In this document: positions 23,240 through 33,605 of the stretch, one piece after another | Layout: every line of letters starts with the position of its first letter | Numbering within the stretch: the first letter of the stretch is position 1 | From: Liquidambar formosana | Lineage: Eukaryota > Streptophyta > Magnoliopsida > Saxifragales > Altingiaceae | Length of the DNA stretch: 64,000 nt | NCBI GenBank assembly: GCA_039720395.1 | Contig: JBBPBK010000059.1 | Location: 62,001 to 126,000 of the forward strand | Direction of reading: 5' to 3' | The notes under the pieces: generated by a model | Seen by the model: only the letters and a program-made list of their open reading frames with translations | Databases searched by the model: none | Told to the model about the DNA's origin: nothing | Program-made: the position numbers and the translations under genes

Positions 23240-23797
23240 ATCCCCCACATATTTCAAAATACAGGAATAAGAAAGATACGAAGGAGTAAGAGAATTAAAT
23301 GCATGAGTAATGGTGTCTTTAGGACTATGAACCATTACCTAGGATATGTAAGTAGTGACCCACAAAAAATCGGTGAAATTAAAAATTTCTATGAACCAGA
23401 ATTCCTTATTATAGATTAACCATCTTACAACCCACAAAAAATTCTCAAGATCTAAGCTATTCAAGTCGGGGTGGCACGAATAGGCCATGCGCCATACCTG
23501 GATATTCATGAGTGCTCTAAAGAACCTGTCCGAGTTCTCATAGAAAGCGGCCCCACTGCCACACTCATATAGGTGGATCCATCAAGTGTACACTGCAATT
23601 AAGTACACCATCTAAACAGGACTATGGTCTCCATTAAGAATTAAATTCAACCTTACACATTGCAGTTTGCACTATCTACACTATAGGAAGGGATACTCAA
23701 ATATAAGTGATAGTGCGCCACCAAATCAACCAGTGATTTGTTATTACCCGTATGAACCTACTTCTTGGAATCCCCATTTACATAGGTCGGGTTACCA

Positions 23798-25050
23798 TCA
23801 CTGTTGAATTTTTGTTATAGGCATAAGTCCCATTCCCCTCGATGTATCACTCACTAGTTTTCTACCTAGTGGTTTAGTCAGAGGATCGGCCAAGTTCAAC
23901 TCTGATCTCACAAAATTAAGGGATATAATCTCATCATCAAGCAGCTGCCTCACAATATTGTGTCTCAGGCGTATATGCCTACTCTTCCCATTATAAGATT
24001 TATTTTTAGCTCTAGCAATTGCAGCTTGGCTATCACAATAAATAGACACAAATGGAACTGGTCTTATCCAAATGGGAATATCTGCTAAGAAGTTTCTAAG
24101 CCACTCAGCCTCAGTACCAGCCTTCTCTAAGGCAATAAACTCGGATTCCATAGTGGATCGAGCTATGCAAGTTTGCTTGGAAGATTTCCAAGATACTGCA
24201 CCTCGACCAAGAGAAAATATATAACCACTCGTGGATTTTGTCTCGTCTGAGTCAGAGACCCAGCTAGCATCACAATACCCTTCTCGTACTGCAGGAAATC
24301 CACTGTAAAATAAACCATAATTAATAGTTCCTCTTAAGTACCTCAGTACCCTGTTCAAAGCAGTCCAATGATCTTTGTTAGGACAATGAGTATATCGACT
24401 TAATTTGCCTACAGCATATGCAATATCAGGTCGAGTGCAGTTCATTAAATACATAAGACTTCTAATCACTTGAGCATATTCAGTTTGAGAAACACTATGT
24501 TCTTTATTTTTCTTTAATTGAGAATTAGCATCATAAGGAGTAGATATAGGATCACAATCATAATGTTTAAATCTCTTTAAAATTTTCTCTACATAGTGTT
24601 GTTGTGAAAACATGATACTATCAGAAGTTCTACTAATTTTAATTCCAAGAATTATACCAGTTTCACCCATATCTTTCATATTAAAGTTAGACGCCAAAAA
24701 AGATTTTGTTTCGTTCACAATATTTAGGCTAGTACCAATAATAAGCATGTCATCAACATACAAGCAAATAATCACTCCAGTGTTATCAACAAATTTACTA
24801 TATACACATTTATCTGCTTCATTAATCAGATAACCATTAGAAGTTAACACTTTATCAAATTTTTCATGCCATTGTTTTGGTGCTTGTTTAAGACCATATA
24901 AAGATTTCACTAGCCTACAAACTTTGTTCTCATTACCAGGAATAACAAAACCTTCAGGTTGATCCATGTAAATTTCCTTTTCTAAATCACCATTTAAAAA
25001 CGCAGTTTTAACGTCCATTTGATGAATTATCAAGTTGTTAATATTTAGGC
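23798..25050 (-). pseudogene. Copia reverse transcriptase-RNase H segment (5'-truncated)
   Basis: About 415 residues in one open frame on the minus strand. It starts inside the RT domain at [20 protein letters not shown]. The RT core motif YVDDMLI is present, followed by copia RNase H landmarks: [27 protein letters not shown] and [10 protein letters not shown]. The stop is near 23798. The N-terminal RT fingers and the integrase C-terminus are missing. Upstream of MDVKT the frame runs into LTR sequence across a junction near 25050-25057. The frame is otherwise intact, which suggests the insertion is not very old. Confidence 0.9.
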
Positions 25051-25054
25051 TAGT

Positions 25055-25172
25055 ACCGAGCAACTTGTTCCGTGGGGCGCGATCTACTTTTAAGGGCAGT
25101 GTTCTCACACGCCTCAGTTCGATAAGTTTCTGCTTTGTTTACTTGTAGCTTCCATATTTTATTTTTCCAACA
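25055..25172 (+). repeat. Truncated copia 5' LTR (last ~118 bp only)
   Basis: Matches the last part of the right LTR (gagcaacttgttcc... through ...tttttccaaca). The left edge is joined directly to reversed RT sequence. The bases after CCAACA (atcttaaaagtagataatc) do not resemble the usual tRNA-Met primer site, so the leader may itself be rearranged. Confidence 0.85.
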
Positions 25173-25191
25173 ATCTTAAAAGTAGATAATC

Positions 25192-26085
25192 ATGGATGCT
25201 GCTAGTATGACTGCTAAAATTCTGCATGATGTTTCTAAGATCGAGCACTTCAATGGTACTTTCTTTAAGCGCTGGCAAGAGCGTGTTTACTCTGCTTTGG
25301 ACATGGTGAACTTGACCCACATACTGACAGACCCTCAACCAAAAGAAGGTACTGAAAAATATGAGGAAGAGCTGAAAAAATGGGAAAACGGTAATAAGGT
25401 ATGTAGACACACTATACTTAGCACACTGTCTAATGAGATTTATGATATATATTATACCTATAAAACTGCTAAGGATATTTGGGAAAGTTTGAAAAAGAAA
25501 TATGTCCTAGAAGATGTTGGTAATCAGAAATATGCCATAGGGAATTTTGCTAATTTCCAAATGACCGAGGATAGAGATGTATCATATCAAATCCATGACT
25601 TTCATATCCTAGTAAGTGACCTGAAAAATGAAGAAATAGTTTTGCAAGAGTCTTTTCTGGCAGGATTTCTTATTGAAAAATTGCCTGACTCTTGGAAAGA
25701 CTACAAAAATAATTTGAAACATAAAAGAAAACATATGAGTCTTGAAGATGTGATTGTTCACATTCGAATTGAAGAAAAGAATAGGCTTAGAGACAAGACT
25801 GAAAAAGCCAAGGAATTAACTTCCAAGGCTAATTTGGTTGATGGACCTAGTAGACCTGGTAACAATAGAAGGACCAACAACAAAAAGAGTCACAACACCA
25901 ACTAGAATAATAGACCTAACCAAGACTGTAAGACTAATTAGAATTTTAGATCTGGTCAGAACCAAAAATCCCAACCCACCTTCAAGAAAAAGGGTAACTA
26001 TTATGTTTGTGGGAAGCCCGGACACCATGCTCCTGAGTGTAGGTTCAGAAAGGCAAACAATACTCCTGCACGCACGAATGTTAAT
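25192..26085 (+). pseudogene. Copia gag (UBN2 type) with damaged zinc knuckle
   Basis: Starts ATG GAT GCT at 25192, 20 bp after the LTR end. The protein has copia gag features: FNGTFFKRWQERVYSALD, DIWESLKKKY and AGFLIEKLPDSW, then a Lys/Asn-rich tail. Two in-frame TAG codons (25903-25905 and 25936-25938) interrupt the path to protease. The CCHC knuckle reads YYVCGKPGHHAPEC, with the first Cys replaced by Tyr. In intact copias gag and pol are one frame, as here apart from the stops. Confidence 0.85.
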
Positions 26086-27477
26086 TTGGTAGAGACAGAT
26101 GATGTCATTGCTGTAGTTGTTACTAAGGTGAACATGGTTGCAAATGTGAAGGACTGGGTGGTAGACTCTGGGGCTACCAAGCACATCTGTGGTGACAGAA
26201 GTGCTTTTGTCTCCTACACTCCTGTGGGGGAAGGTGAAGAACAAGTGTTCATGGGCGATTCGAGGCCCTCACCTGTTATCGGCAAAGGGAAAGTTCTTCT
26301 TAAGCTGACTTCAGGAAAAGTCCTTTCACTGAGTGATGTGCTCCATGTTCCGAACATTCGCTACAACTTGGTGTTGGTTTCTCTGCTGGGTAAGGTTGGG
26401 GTTAAGGTATCTTTTGAATCTGACAAGATTATTATGACTAAAAATGGTATGTTTGTTGGGAAGGGTTATTGTAACCAAGGTTTGTTTCTTTTAAATGTAC
26501 TTGAAATCATGAATGGAAATGCATCATCTTCTTCTGCTTACTTGATTGATTCTATTGATATATGGCATGGTAGACTAGGACATGTGAATTTCTCTTATAT
26601 TAAGAAAATGAAAGAACTTGGTTTATTGCATAATATATCCATAACTAATACAGAAAAATGTGAGACATGTGTAGAATCTAAATCAACTAAGAAAACTTGT
26701 AAGTCAGTAGAAAGAGAAACTGAATTATTAGGCCTAATTCACAGTGACATTGGTGATTTAAAGAGTACATTAACTAGAGGTGGTAAAAAATATTATATAA
26801 CTTTTGTAAATGACTATTCAAGATACACAAAAGTTTATTTAATCAGATCTAAGGATGAGGCTACTGAAATGTTTTTAAAATATAAGGCAGAAGTTGAAAA
26901 TCAACTAAATAAGAAAATTAAAAAACTTAGATCTGATAGAAGGGGAGAATATGAATATAAACCTCTGAATGATTTTTGTGAAGAACATGGCATAATACAT
27001 GAAATAACTCCACCTTATTCACCTGAATCTAATGGTGTAGCTGAAAGGAAAAATAGAACTTTAAAAGAAATGATGACTGCTATGTTAATTAGTTCTGGAG
27101 CACCGCCTAACTTGTGGGGGGAGGCAATACTTTCTGCATGTTATATTCAAAATAGAATACCATTTAAGAAAACTGGTAAAACACCATATGAACTTTGGAA
27201 AGGCTATGCACCTAGTTTTAAATATTTGAAAGTGTGGGGGTGTTTAGCTAAAGTTTTATTGCTTGAACCTAAAAAGAGGAAAATTGGTTCTAAAACTTTT
27301 GATTGCATGTTTATTGGCTATGCTCAAAATAGTGTTGCGTATAGATTCTCAGTTATTAGAAGTGAAAATAATATTATGGAACCTAACAATATTGTTGAGA
27401 CTAAGAATGCTGATTTCTTTGAACATGTATTTCCTTTAAAATCAACAACTGAAAAAGGTTCTCTAGAGCACTCATGA
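26086..27477 (+). pseudogene. Copia protease-integrase segment
   Basis: Continues the gag frame. The protease has WVVDSGATKHIC. The integrase zinc domain is WHGRLGHVNF...CETC. The catalytic core has IHSDIGD, LRSDRRGEY (the family usually has SDRGGEY) and PYSPESNGVAERKNRTL, giving the D-D-E set, then the GKTPYELW region. The frame breaks off after PLKSTTEK at about 27458, where it is joined to the region just upstream of the 3' LTR. All of RT-RNase H has been removed from this arm. Confidence 0.9.
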
Positions 27478-27743
27478 ATATCCAGGTATGGCGCGTGGCC
27501 TATTCGTGCCACCCCGACTTGAATAGCTCAGATCTCGAGAATTTTCTGTGGGTTGTAAGATGGTTGATCTATAATAAGGAATTCTGGTTCATAGAAATTT
27601 TTAATTTCACCGATTTTCTGTGGGTCACTAATTACATATCCTAGGTAATGGTTCATAGTCCTAAAGACACCATTACTCATGCATTTAATTCTCTTACTCC
27701 TTCGTATCTTTCTTATTCCTGTATTTTGAAATATGTGGGGGAT

Positions 27744-28716
27744 TGTTGTATATTTTGGTATTTCAAAATACTTATTTACTCGTGGTTCTTGTTGTTGGCC
27801 CAAAACACTTTGTCCCACATTGGAAAACTATAAAGCCTTGTCTTGTGTTTATATACCTTTATACTCTTTATGTTTGGTTAACATGTGGTAGAGTTTAAGG
27901 AGGCCCACGTGCGCACGAGCCAAAGCCCAATTGATCAATTTGCGGGACAGGGGTCCAAAAAATTGACTTAGTCGGGTGCGACGTGCGCGCAGGAGGGGTG
28001 CAAATCCCCGATATTTGGCTTCGCGTGTGTGCGCAGGTCTGGCCACTTTTTATCAATTTTGTTATTGGGCCTTTGGGTTTTCTGGGTCGGACCAAGCCCA
28101 ACACTCTTCAAGTCCAATAATTTGATCTGACCATTTGTATTCAAATCAGAAATTTATTTTGATTTAATTTCCCTGATTTATTTTTGACTGCTGGCAGATT
28201 TTGCAGATTTTAAATTTTTGACTATTGCAGATTTTAAACTCTGCATGTTGCCATGTTTCTGTCCAGATTCATTTGTGGCAGTTTCAAAATTTATTTCGTA
28301 AATAAATATTTTTTTTAAATTCTTTGCAACAGTTTCACTTTCTAAACACTATATAAATGGGTCCTTCCACCCTTTCCAGATCACACAGCAGCTACTGCTT
28401 TCTTCTCCTCTTTTCTCCTCTCTCTATATTTTCCGAGTTATTATTTTCAGTTCTGCAGTTCTATATTTTCGAGTTCTGTAATTCTTGTTCTACGAAGGAG
28501 TCATCTGAGCTATTCACATCTCTCCGGCATTGCGAGTGCACGCTTGCGGGAGGTGCGACTGTTGTACCCTGGAGAGTAGGCCGCCACTGACCATCTGCAC
28601 CAAGCAACTTGTTCCATGGGGCGCGATCTACTTTTAAGGACAGTGTTCTCACACGCCTCAGTCCGATAAGTTTCTGCTTTGTTTACTTGTAGCTTCCATA
28701 TTTTATTTTTCCAACA
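27744..28716 (+). repeat. Copia LTR, right arm, plus orientation
   Basis: 973 bp from TGTTGTATATTTTGG to TTTTTCCAACA. It is preceded by polypurine tract atgtgggggat (27733-27743). The TATA motif actatataaatgg lies at about 28348-28360. Homology with the left arm extends past the LTR into the preceding ~285 bp (to about 27458, matching about 23527). Confidence 0.9.
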
Positions 28717-28785
28717 TCCATATCCACTCAACTCTATGTTTTGGGTGACTGTGTTTGGAGTTATTAATCGTTCATCCATTTGTTT
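28717..28785 (-). pseudogene. PPR pseudogene, 5' piece beyond the copia insertion
   Basis: On the minus strand the frame reads VTQNIELSGYGKAGKFDQME across the insertion site, once one TCCAT target copy is discounted. It continues the PPR fragment at 21544-22252. Upstream of about 28785 the PPR match fades. Confidence 0.75.
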
Positions 28786-28859
28786 TTATAAAGAGATTCA
28801 ACTAACTCAAATCGAGAGGCATCCACACAAGCCTTAATTAGGGTACTGTATGTAAAAAT

Positions 28860-29307
28860 ATCAGGCTGGCAAAGAGGGAGGCTGTAGTTTCTCGTCTATT
28901 TTCTTTGGTTGGAAGGCTGTCTCTTGATGGAAACAGAATAGTGGATTGTGAACCAAGTGGAATTTGTGCAGTTTCATCCAGAGCATCATCTGTAGTCATT
29001 CTTTTCTGTGCTGTTTCAGATGCAGGCACTGTTACGCATTGCCCCATAGGTCTTGGAGGGACCTGACGATCAGTGCAATCATCATTCTAAGAGGCTGAAC
29101 CAAAACGCATAGCGGGTTCTGAACCATTTGAACTCAGATTTGGCACCTTTTCTTGATTCCCAACATTCATCCCAGCATTCGGCAGATGTTGAGATCCCTG
29201 AAGTAACACAGATATGTCCCTTCCATTTATTGTACCAGAAAGACTTGCAAGGTCCCTTACTAGATGAGAGAGCAAATCTTGATCCTTGTTTTGATCTGCA
29301 TTATTTG
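28860..29307 (-). pseudogene. SBP/SPL1-12-class gene fragment (one exon, broken)
   Basis: A minus-strand exon begins after acceptor aattgcag (29307). It encodes NKDQDLLSHLVRDLASLSGT, LLQGSQHLPNAG, DCTDRQVPPRPMGQCVTVPA and GSQSTILFPSRDSLP. From family knowledge these are the linker between the SBP DNA-binding box and the C-terminal ankyrin/transmembrane part of the large SPL1/SPL12 transcription factors. An in-frame TAG lies at about 29088-29090, after FGSAS. The match fades near 28860. Neither the SBP zinc fingers nor other exons are in the window. Confidence 0.82.
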
Positions 29308-31606
29308 CTGCAATTCATGTAAGGCAGAAACTGTGAAGTCATATAAGTATGCCAATCATGACACTCAAAAGATAAAATAAAACCTTAAAAACACACCCCA
29401 CACACAAAATTGACAGAGATAAAGGATCGCTTCAAGATATTTTCTGGAGGATCAATGTTCATTCAGATGGATGGGACTAGAGAGTTTTTAGTGACAATCC
29501 AAGCTTCACATTGAATCTACTAAAATCTCTAATAGCCATCAATCTCCTTTCCAGACAAATCAACACCTTGGGCTTAAGTGTTCCTTATACTTCCATGCAT
29601 TAATTCCAATTCAAGAGTAGCAAAATTTTAAACCTAAAATAATTGAAATTACTTATAAATTATTTCCTTTCTCAAGCAATTTTGGTCATTTTCCTTTCCT
29701 TTCAACTCAACTTTTCAAGATCCAAACAGAGGCTTAAAAATATCCAATAAGCATGCAGAGTGCAACTGAAAACAGGAAATATACAACATTCTATTTCTGA
29801 TCCAAATCCGACTAAGATAGCCTTTCCTTCAAGAACAACTGGAAAGATCACAACACAGGAAATTAACCAGAATAGAAACCATCTTGTTTAGCTTGGCAAA
29901 ACTGTCCCAATTTGTGTGGGGTTTTCACAATTTATCCATTGGTCAGATCAATGATGGAACACTGAAAGTGTGGTGTGTTTTTGTGATGATAATGATCAAC
30001 TTCTAGCATGCTTGATCTTCAAGGAGTCTTTCTCCTGGTAATAGCATTAAGTATCTCAGCAATGATGGTATTTACATATTGCAATGGCCACGGGGTGAAT
30101 TTATTTGAGCATCAAAGACCCATGCTTTTATGCCCAAAGAAAAATGTTGGAACGTGAACAAATACCCCTTGTTATCTATCAACAGCTACTACTCTCACGA
30201 CGACTTTAATGGTGGAGGGCCTCTTACCGTCTAAGAGCATCCCCAATGGATGCGTTAAAATTCTGACATGTTAAAGTAATTTAACCAATTAAAAAGCAAC
30301 ATGTGGATACTTTAGTTTTGACTAAAGAGACCAACTGCTTTAAAGTAAAACGTGCTATAATGGAACTGTTAGCTCCTTCTTTAACTGCTGAAAGTATCCA
30401 TCGCATCAACTGTCCGTACAATTTGAAAAAACCTGTTAACACAAGAAACTAAAAAAAAAATTAATTAACAATTCATAACATGCCAAGATAGCACGTTACT
30501 GTCATCCCTAACTATAACGGAGAGTTTAACATCTGACAGGCTTAATGCCTGACCTAGCATGCCCATTGGAGCAACAAAAAGCATCATCTGCCTCTTAAAT
30601 ATAAAGGCTGATACTAAAAGTACCGGTAAAAGCATAATTGTGGATGCTGTAAAGGGTGGTAAGGCCAAAACCACTTTTAACGCATCTTTCCAAATCAAAG
30701 TGACGTTACAATAATCATGCATGTCATCTCTTGCACCCTTTTGATAGAATCACAAGCAATGCATATGTCATCTCACGTCTTGCGTGAAGGGAATAAATGT
30801 GCCGATTACATTTACAAATTGGAGTCGCAAAGTAGCATGGACCTGTCCTCCCCACTTTTTTAGAAGGGGAACCCTCCTGGGCTCACCACAACCCACCTTT
30901 CTCACATGGTGCATCCCACTAGCCCATACCACCTTTCTGTCACCACGTACCTTACTTTCCTTTGTGGAATCTTCATAAATCTCTTGGTCCACCTTACTGC
31001 CCTACATTTCTTGTGAGTTTACTTGATCATAATGCGTATCTGGTAACCCAACATTCTGTCACACTTTGTGGCAGAGTGTAAATGAAGGACTACCATTGTT
31101 TACTGCTTGTTAGCGCTGATGGCATAGTCCATTTATCTATTTCGGGCTTAAGCTTATGGAAAATGATTAATACCCATTTATTGATTATTAAAGGGATTAC
31201 AAATCACATTGCACCAAACTGCAATACGCCACCCACCATAGCCAAATGGTGACAAGGGCCCTCTCGCATTACCTCAATTTCCAGCCAAGACAATAAGAAG
31301 ATAACAACCAAAATAAACCCCTAGTCCGGGATACTTTCAAAGAACAGCAAAGCCTGTCTAAATTAGCAACCACTACAATGGCATCCATAACAACGTTATT
31401 CGCATCCTCGTGTGGCACCTACAGAAACATGTTTAAAACAGCTCAAGGGGGATTGCTTCTCAATGTTTTTTGCTACCGCAATAATGTCACAACAGAATCT
31501 TTCAATGGGCCTGTCATGATACTAAATCTTTCTATGGATTTTGTATGTGTTCCACAGCTGTAGAAAAATTTGGTCCAAAAGGATGAAGATATGTGATTCT
31601 AGCCAT
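29308..31606. other. Spacer; a possible MITE inside, otherwise nothing recognised
   Basis: No coding motif was found. The right end adjoins the 3' side of FCF2 and may hold its 3' UTR. A MITE-like segment is listed separately at 30235-30577. Confidence 0.45.
30235..30577. mobile_element. Possible MITE
   Basis: The left end gagcatccccaatggatgc and right end gcatgcccattggagca are imperfect inverted repeats of a type common at plant MITE ends. The body is about 340 bp, non-coding. No target duplication was confirmed. Confidence 0.35.
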
Positions 31607-32271
31607 TCAGTGCCTTCTTTGCTTAGCACGCTTCCATGACTGTCGACCCTTTATCTTCCACTTATCAACTCCAGATGGACGGCGTTGTTCCTCAATCTCT
31701 CGAACCTTACGCTTCCTGCAAAAGGTGATACATGAGAACATAATAAGCAGAATAAACAACATGCTAGTAGTGAAATTAAAGCTTCATGAGCTTCTCTGGA
31801 GGCAACCTCACTACTTTAACAGGAAATTAAACCAAAAAAAAAAAAAAGAAAAAATTTAACCGGAAATAGAACCAAAAAAGTAAAAGAAGACTTGTAGAAA
31901 CAAATAGCAATAGCTATAATGATACACATTCTTTTCTTCACATTGAAACAGAATATAGAGAAAACCTTGCACAATTTTTTTTGTTTGAAAATATCCATAT
32001 AAAATAGAGAAGAAAGGGACATATACACACACACACGTGTGACTGGGTGTATGTCAGAATAAAAAATTGTAATGAAAAGTTCTAGCAGGATAAACATATG
32101 CTCCCAAACCAGCACTAGTTTACCATGTGATATAGATTTTTATGTGTCATCTAAACAACTAGATAATAAAAGCAAAAATCAAAACAAAATGACATCAGTG
32201 ATGTTTTCTGTGCATTTCACCTGTAGTCCCCAAGGGAGCGATCAGACAGCAGCTCGTCAGCAAGGGTTGCC

Positions 32272-32312
<41 letters not shown>

Positions 32313-32521
32313 CACCGACTCAACCACTGTGCCCACCTGATTAATTGTCAAGAAACCGAAACACCAGTCAACCAAGCAGAAATAGCACGGTATAGACAAC
32401 AAAGGGAAGATAAATATTATCAAATACACATATATGCTCCCAAATGAACTCATGCTACACTATTAAATTAGTATGACACCATAGACTTGCCTGGAAATAC
32501 TTGGGCAGCGTCTTTGATTTG

Positions 32522-32557
<36 letters not shown>

Positions 32558-32802
32558 GCACTCCTCAACTGTAGAAAACAACATAAATACAGACACAAAC
32601 CATTAAAATCCCCCTGAAATGAAATAAATCGATAATGATGACTTTTACAAATAAAATTCAACCACAGCTGCGCATTTGCATACCCCACAACTAAGCTCCT
32701 TTTCTTTTTTCTTTTTTTTGGAGGGGGGGGGGGGGGGTCACAAACAAAAATCGCTGTGTTAAAGTTGACTTGGGCTAATTTTTAAAAAGGGGATTTCAGT
32801 AT

Positions 32803-32858
<56 letters not shown>

Positions 32859-33431
32859 GAACATATATACAGAATGATTTGTATGGCACTAAATAAGCAT
32901 TAAACATGCTAAATCAAAGACATCTGCAACATCAGATACAAAATTTACAACATCCTGAGCCATAAAGATGCTAAAAACAAGGCTAGCATGAAAATTGTAG
33001 AAATTTGAGAAACAAATAGCATATATAACAAAAAATGTCACCACACCTTCAGTAATTGGAGATCCTTTTTCAGTTCTGGAGTGATCGTCGGGGCAGGCAT
33101 GTCAAACCTATTCACATTTTGTAGCCAACAAACATAAGATATCCAATCAAAGCTAAAAATTACACACATACATGTATATAATTGAAATTTGGGCATACCA
33201 ATTCCGGCCAGCAGTGTCTTTGACTTGTTTTCTGAGTAATTTGTTCAGTGTTTTAGGGTTGTTAGGTGGAACAAAGAGGCCATCAATAAGGTCAGTGTTG
33301 GGTTTCCATAGTGTACCACATTCACGCAGATTTTGAGATTTATTGTTATCAGAGCCATGTTTGGATGAAGACGATAAAGAAGGCAGCTTTGGTTCCCATG
33401 AAAGTCCGATCACCGCCTTACCTTGAGTCAT
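31607..33431 (-). CDS. FCF2: rRNA-processing protein FCF2 homologue
   Basis: Five minus-strand exons: 33199-33431, 33047-33107, 32491-32568, 32221-32336, 31607-31715 (stop TGA 31607-31609). They total 597 nt and 198 residues. The start MTQGKAVIGLSWEPK is the first ATG of the open frame. Conserved Fcf2-domain blocks are WFDMPAPTITPELKKDLQLL, SAIDPKRHYKKGDSKSKTLP, KYFQVGTVVE, KKERKATLADELL and YRKRKVREIE, with a basic C-terminus KIKGRQSWKRAKQRRH. Fcf2 proteins are nucleolar factors needed for early pre-18S cleavages in the small-subunit processome. The intron after exon 32491-32568 uses a GC donor (CAG|gcaagt); the others are GT-AG. No lesions. Flanked on both sides by repeats. Confidence 0.93.
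32705..32858. repeat. Simple-sequence cluster in FCF2 intron
   Basis: A T-run and G-run (about 32705-32737), then (AT)n (about 32808-32836) and (AG)n (about 32837-32858), all in the intron between exons 2 and 3 of FCF2. Confidence 0.85.
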
Positions 33432-33605
33432 TCTGTTCGTCGCCGCCTAGATTAGGCACTACAAACCCTAATATCACAAAGACAAATAGAGAAAAACACA
33501 TTTGAGGTCAAACCCTAAAATTTCAAGTATCAAATTCAAAACAAAGAACAGAGATTGAGAAAAAAGAGAACAAAGTTAGCAATTGACAATTCACATACTT
33601 GTTAA

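Larger units (their letters stand above)
22253..28716. mobile_element. Ty1/copia element in head-to-head (inverted-LTR) configuration, with TSD
   Basis: The outer ends are TGTTGGAAAAAT (left) and TTTTTCCAACA (right), flanked by the perfect 5-bp duplication TCCAT (22248-22252 and 28717-28721). The two full LTRs (22253-23239 and 27744-28716) are inverted relative to each other. The left arm (minus) carries 3' LTR, polypurine tract, RNase H and RT. The right arm (plus) carries a 3'-terminal LTR scrap, gag, protease, integrase, then polypurine tract and 3' LTR, with RT-RNase H missing. Both outer termini are therefore U5 ends. It splits a PPR pseudogene. It cannot be autonomous as it stands. Confidence 0.92.

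Noticed and set aside
24612..24833. Plus-strand 73-residue ORF
   Set aside because: Antisense shadow of the copia RT on the minus strand.
13886..29307. A single Helitron carrying all gene fragments
   Set aside because: I could not find a convincing Helitron 3' hairpin with CTRR end or a Rep/helicase gene; kept only as a hypothesis in the findings.
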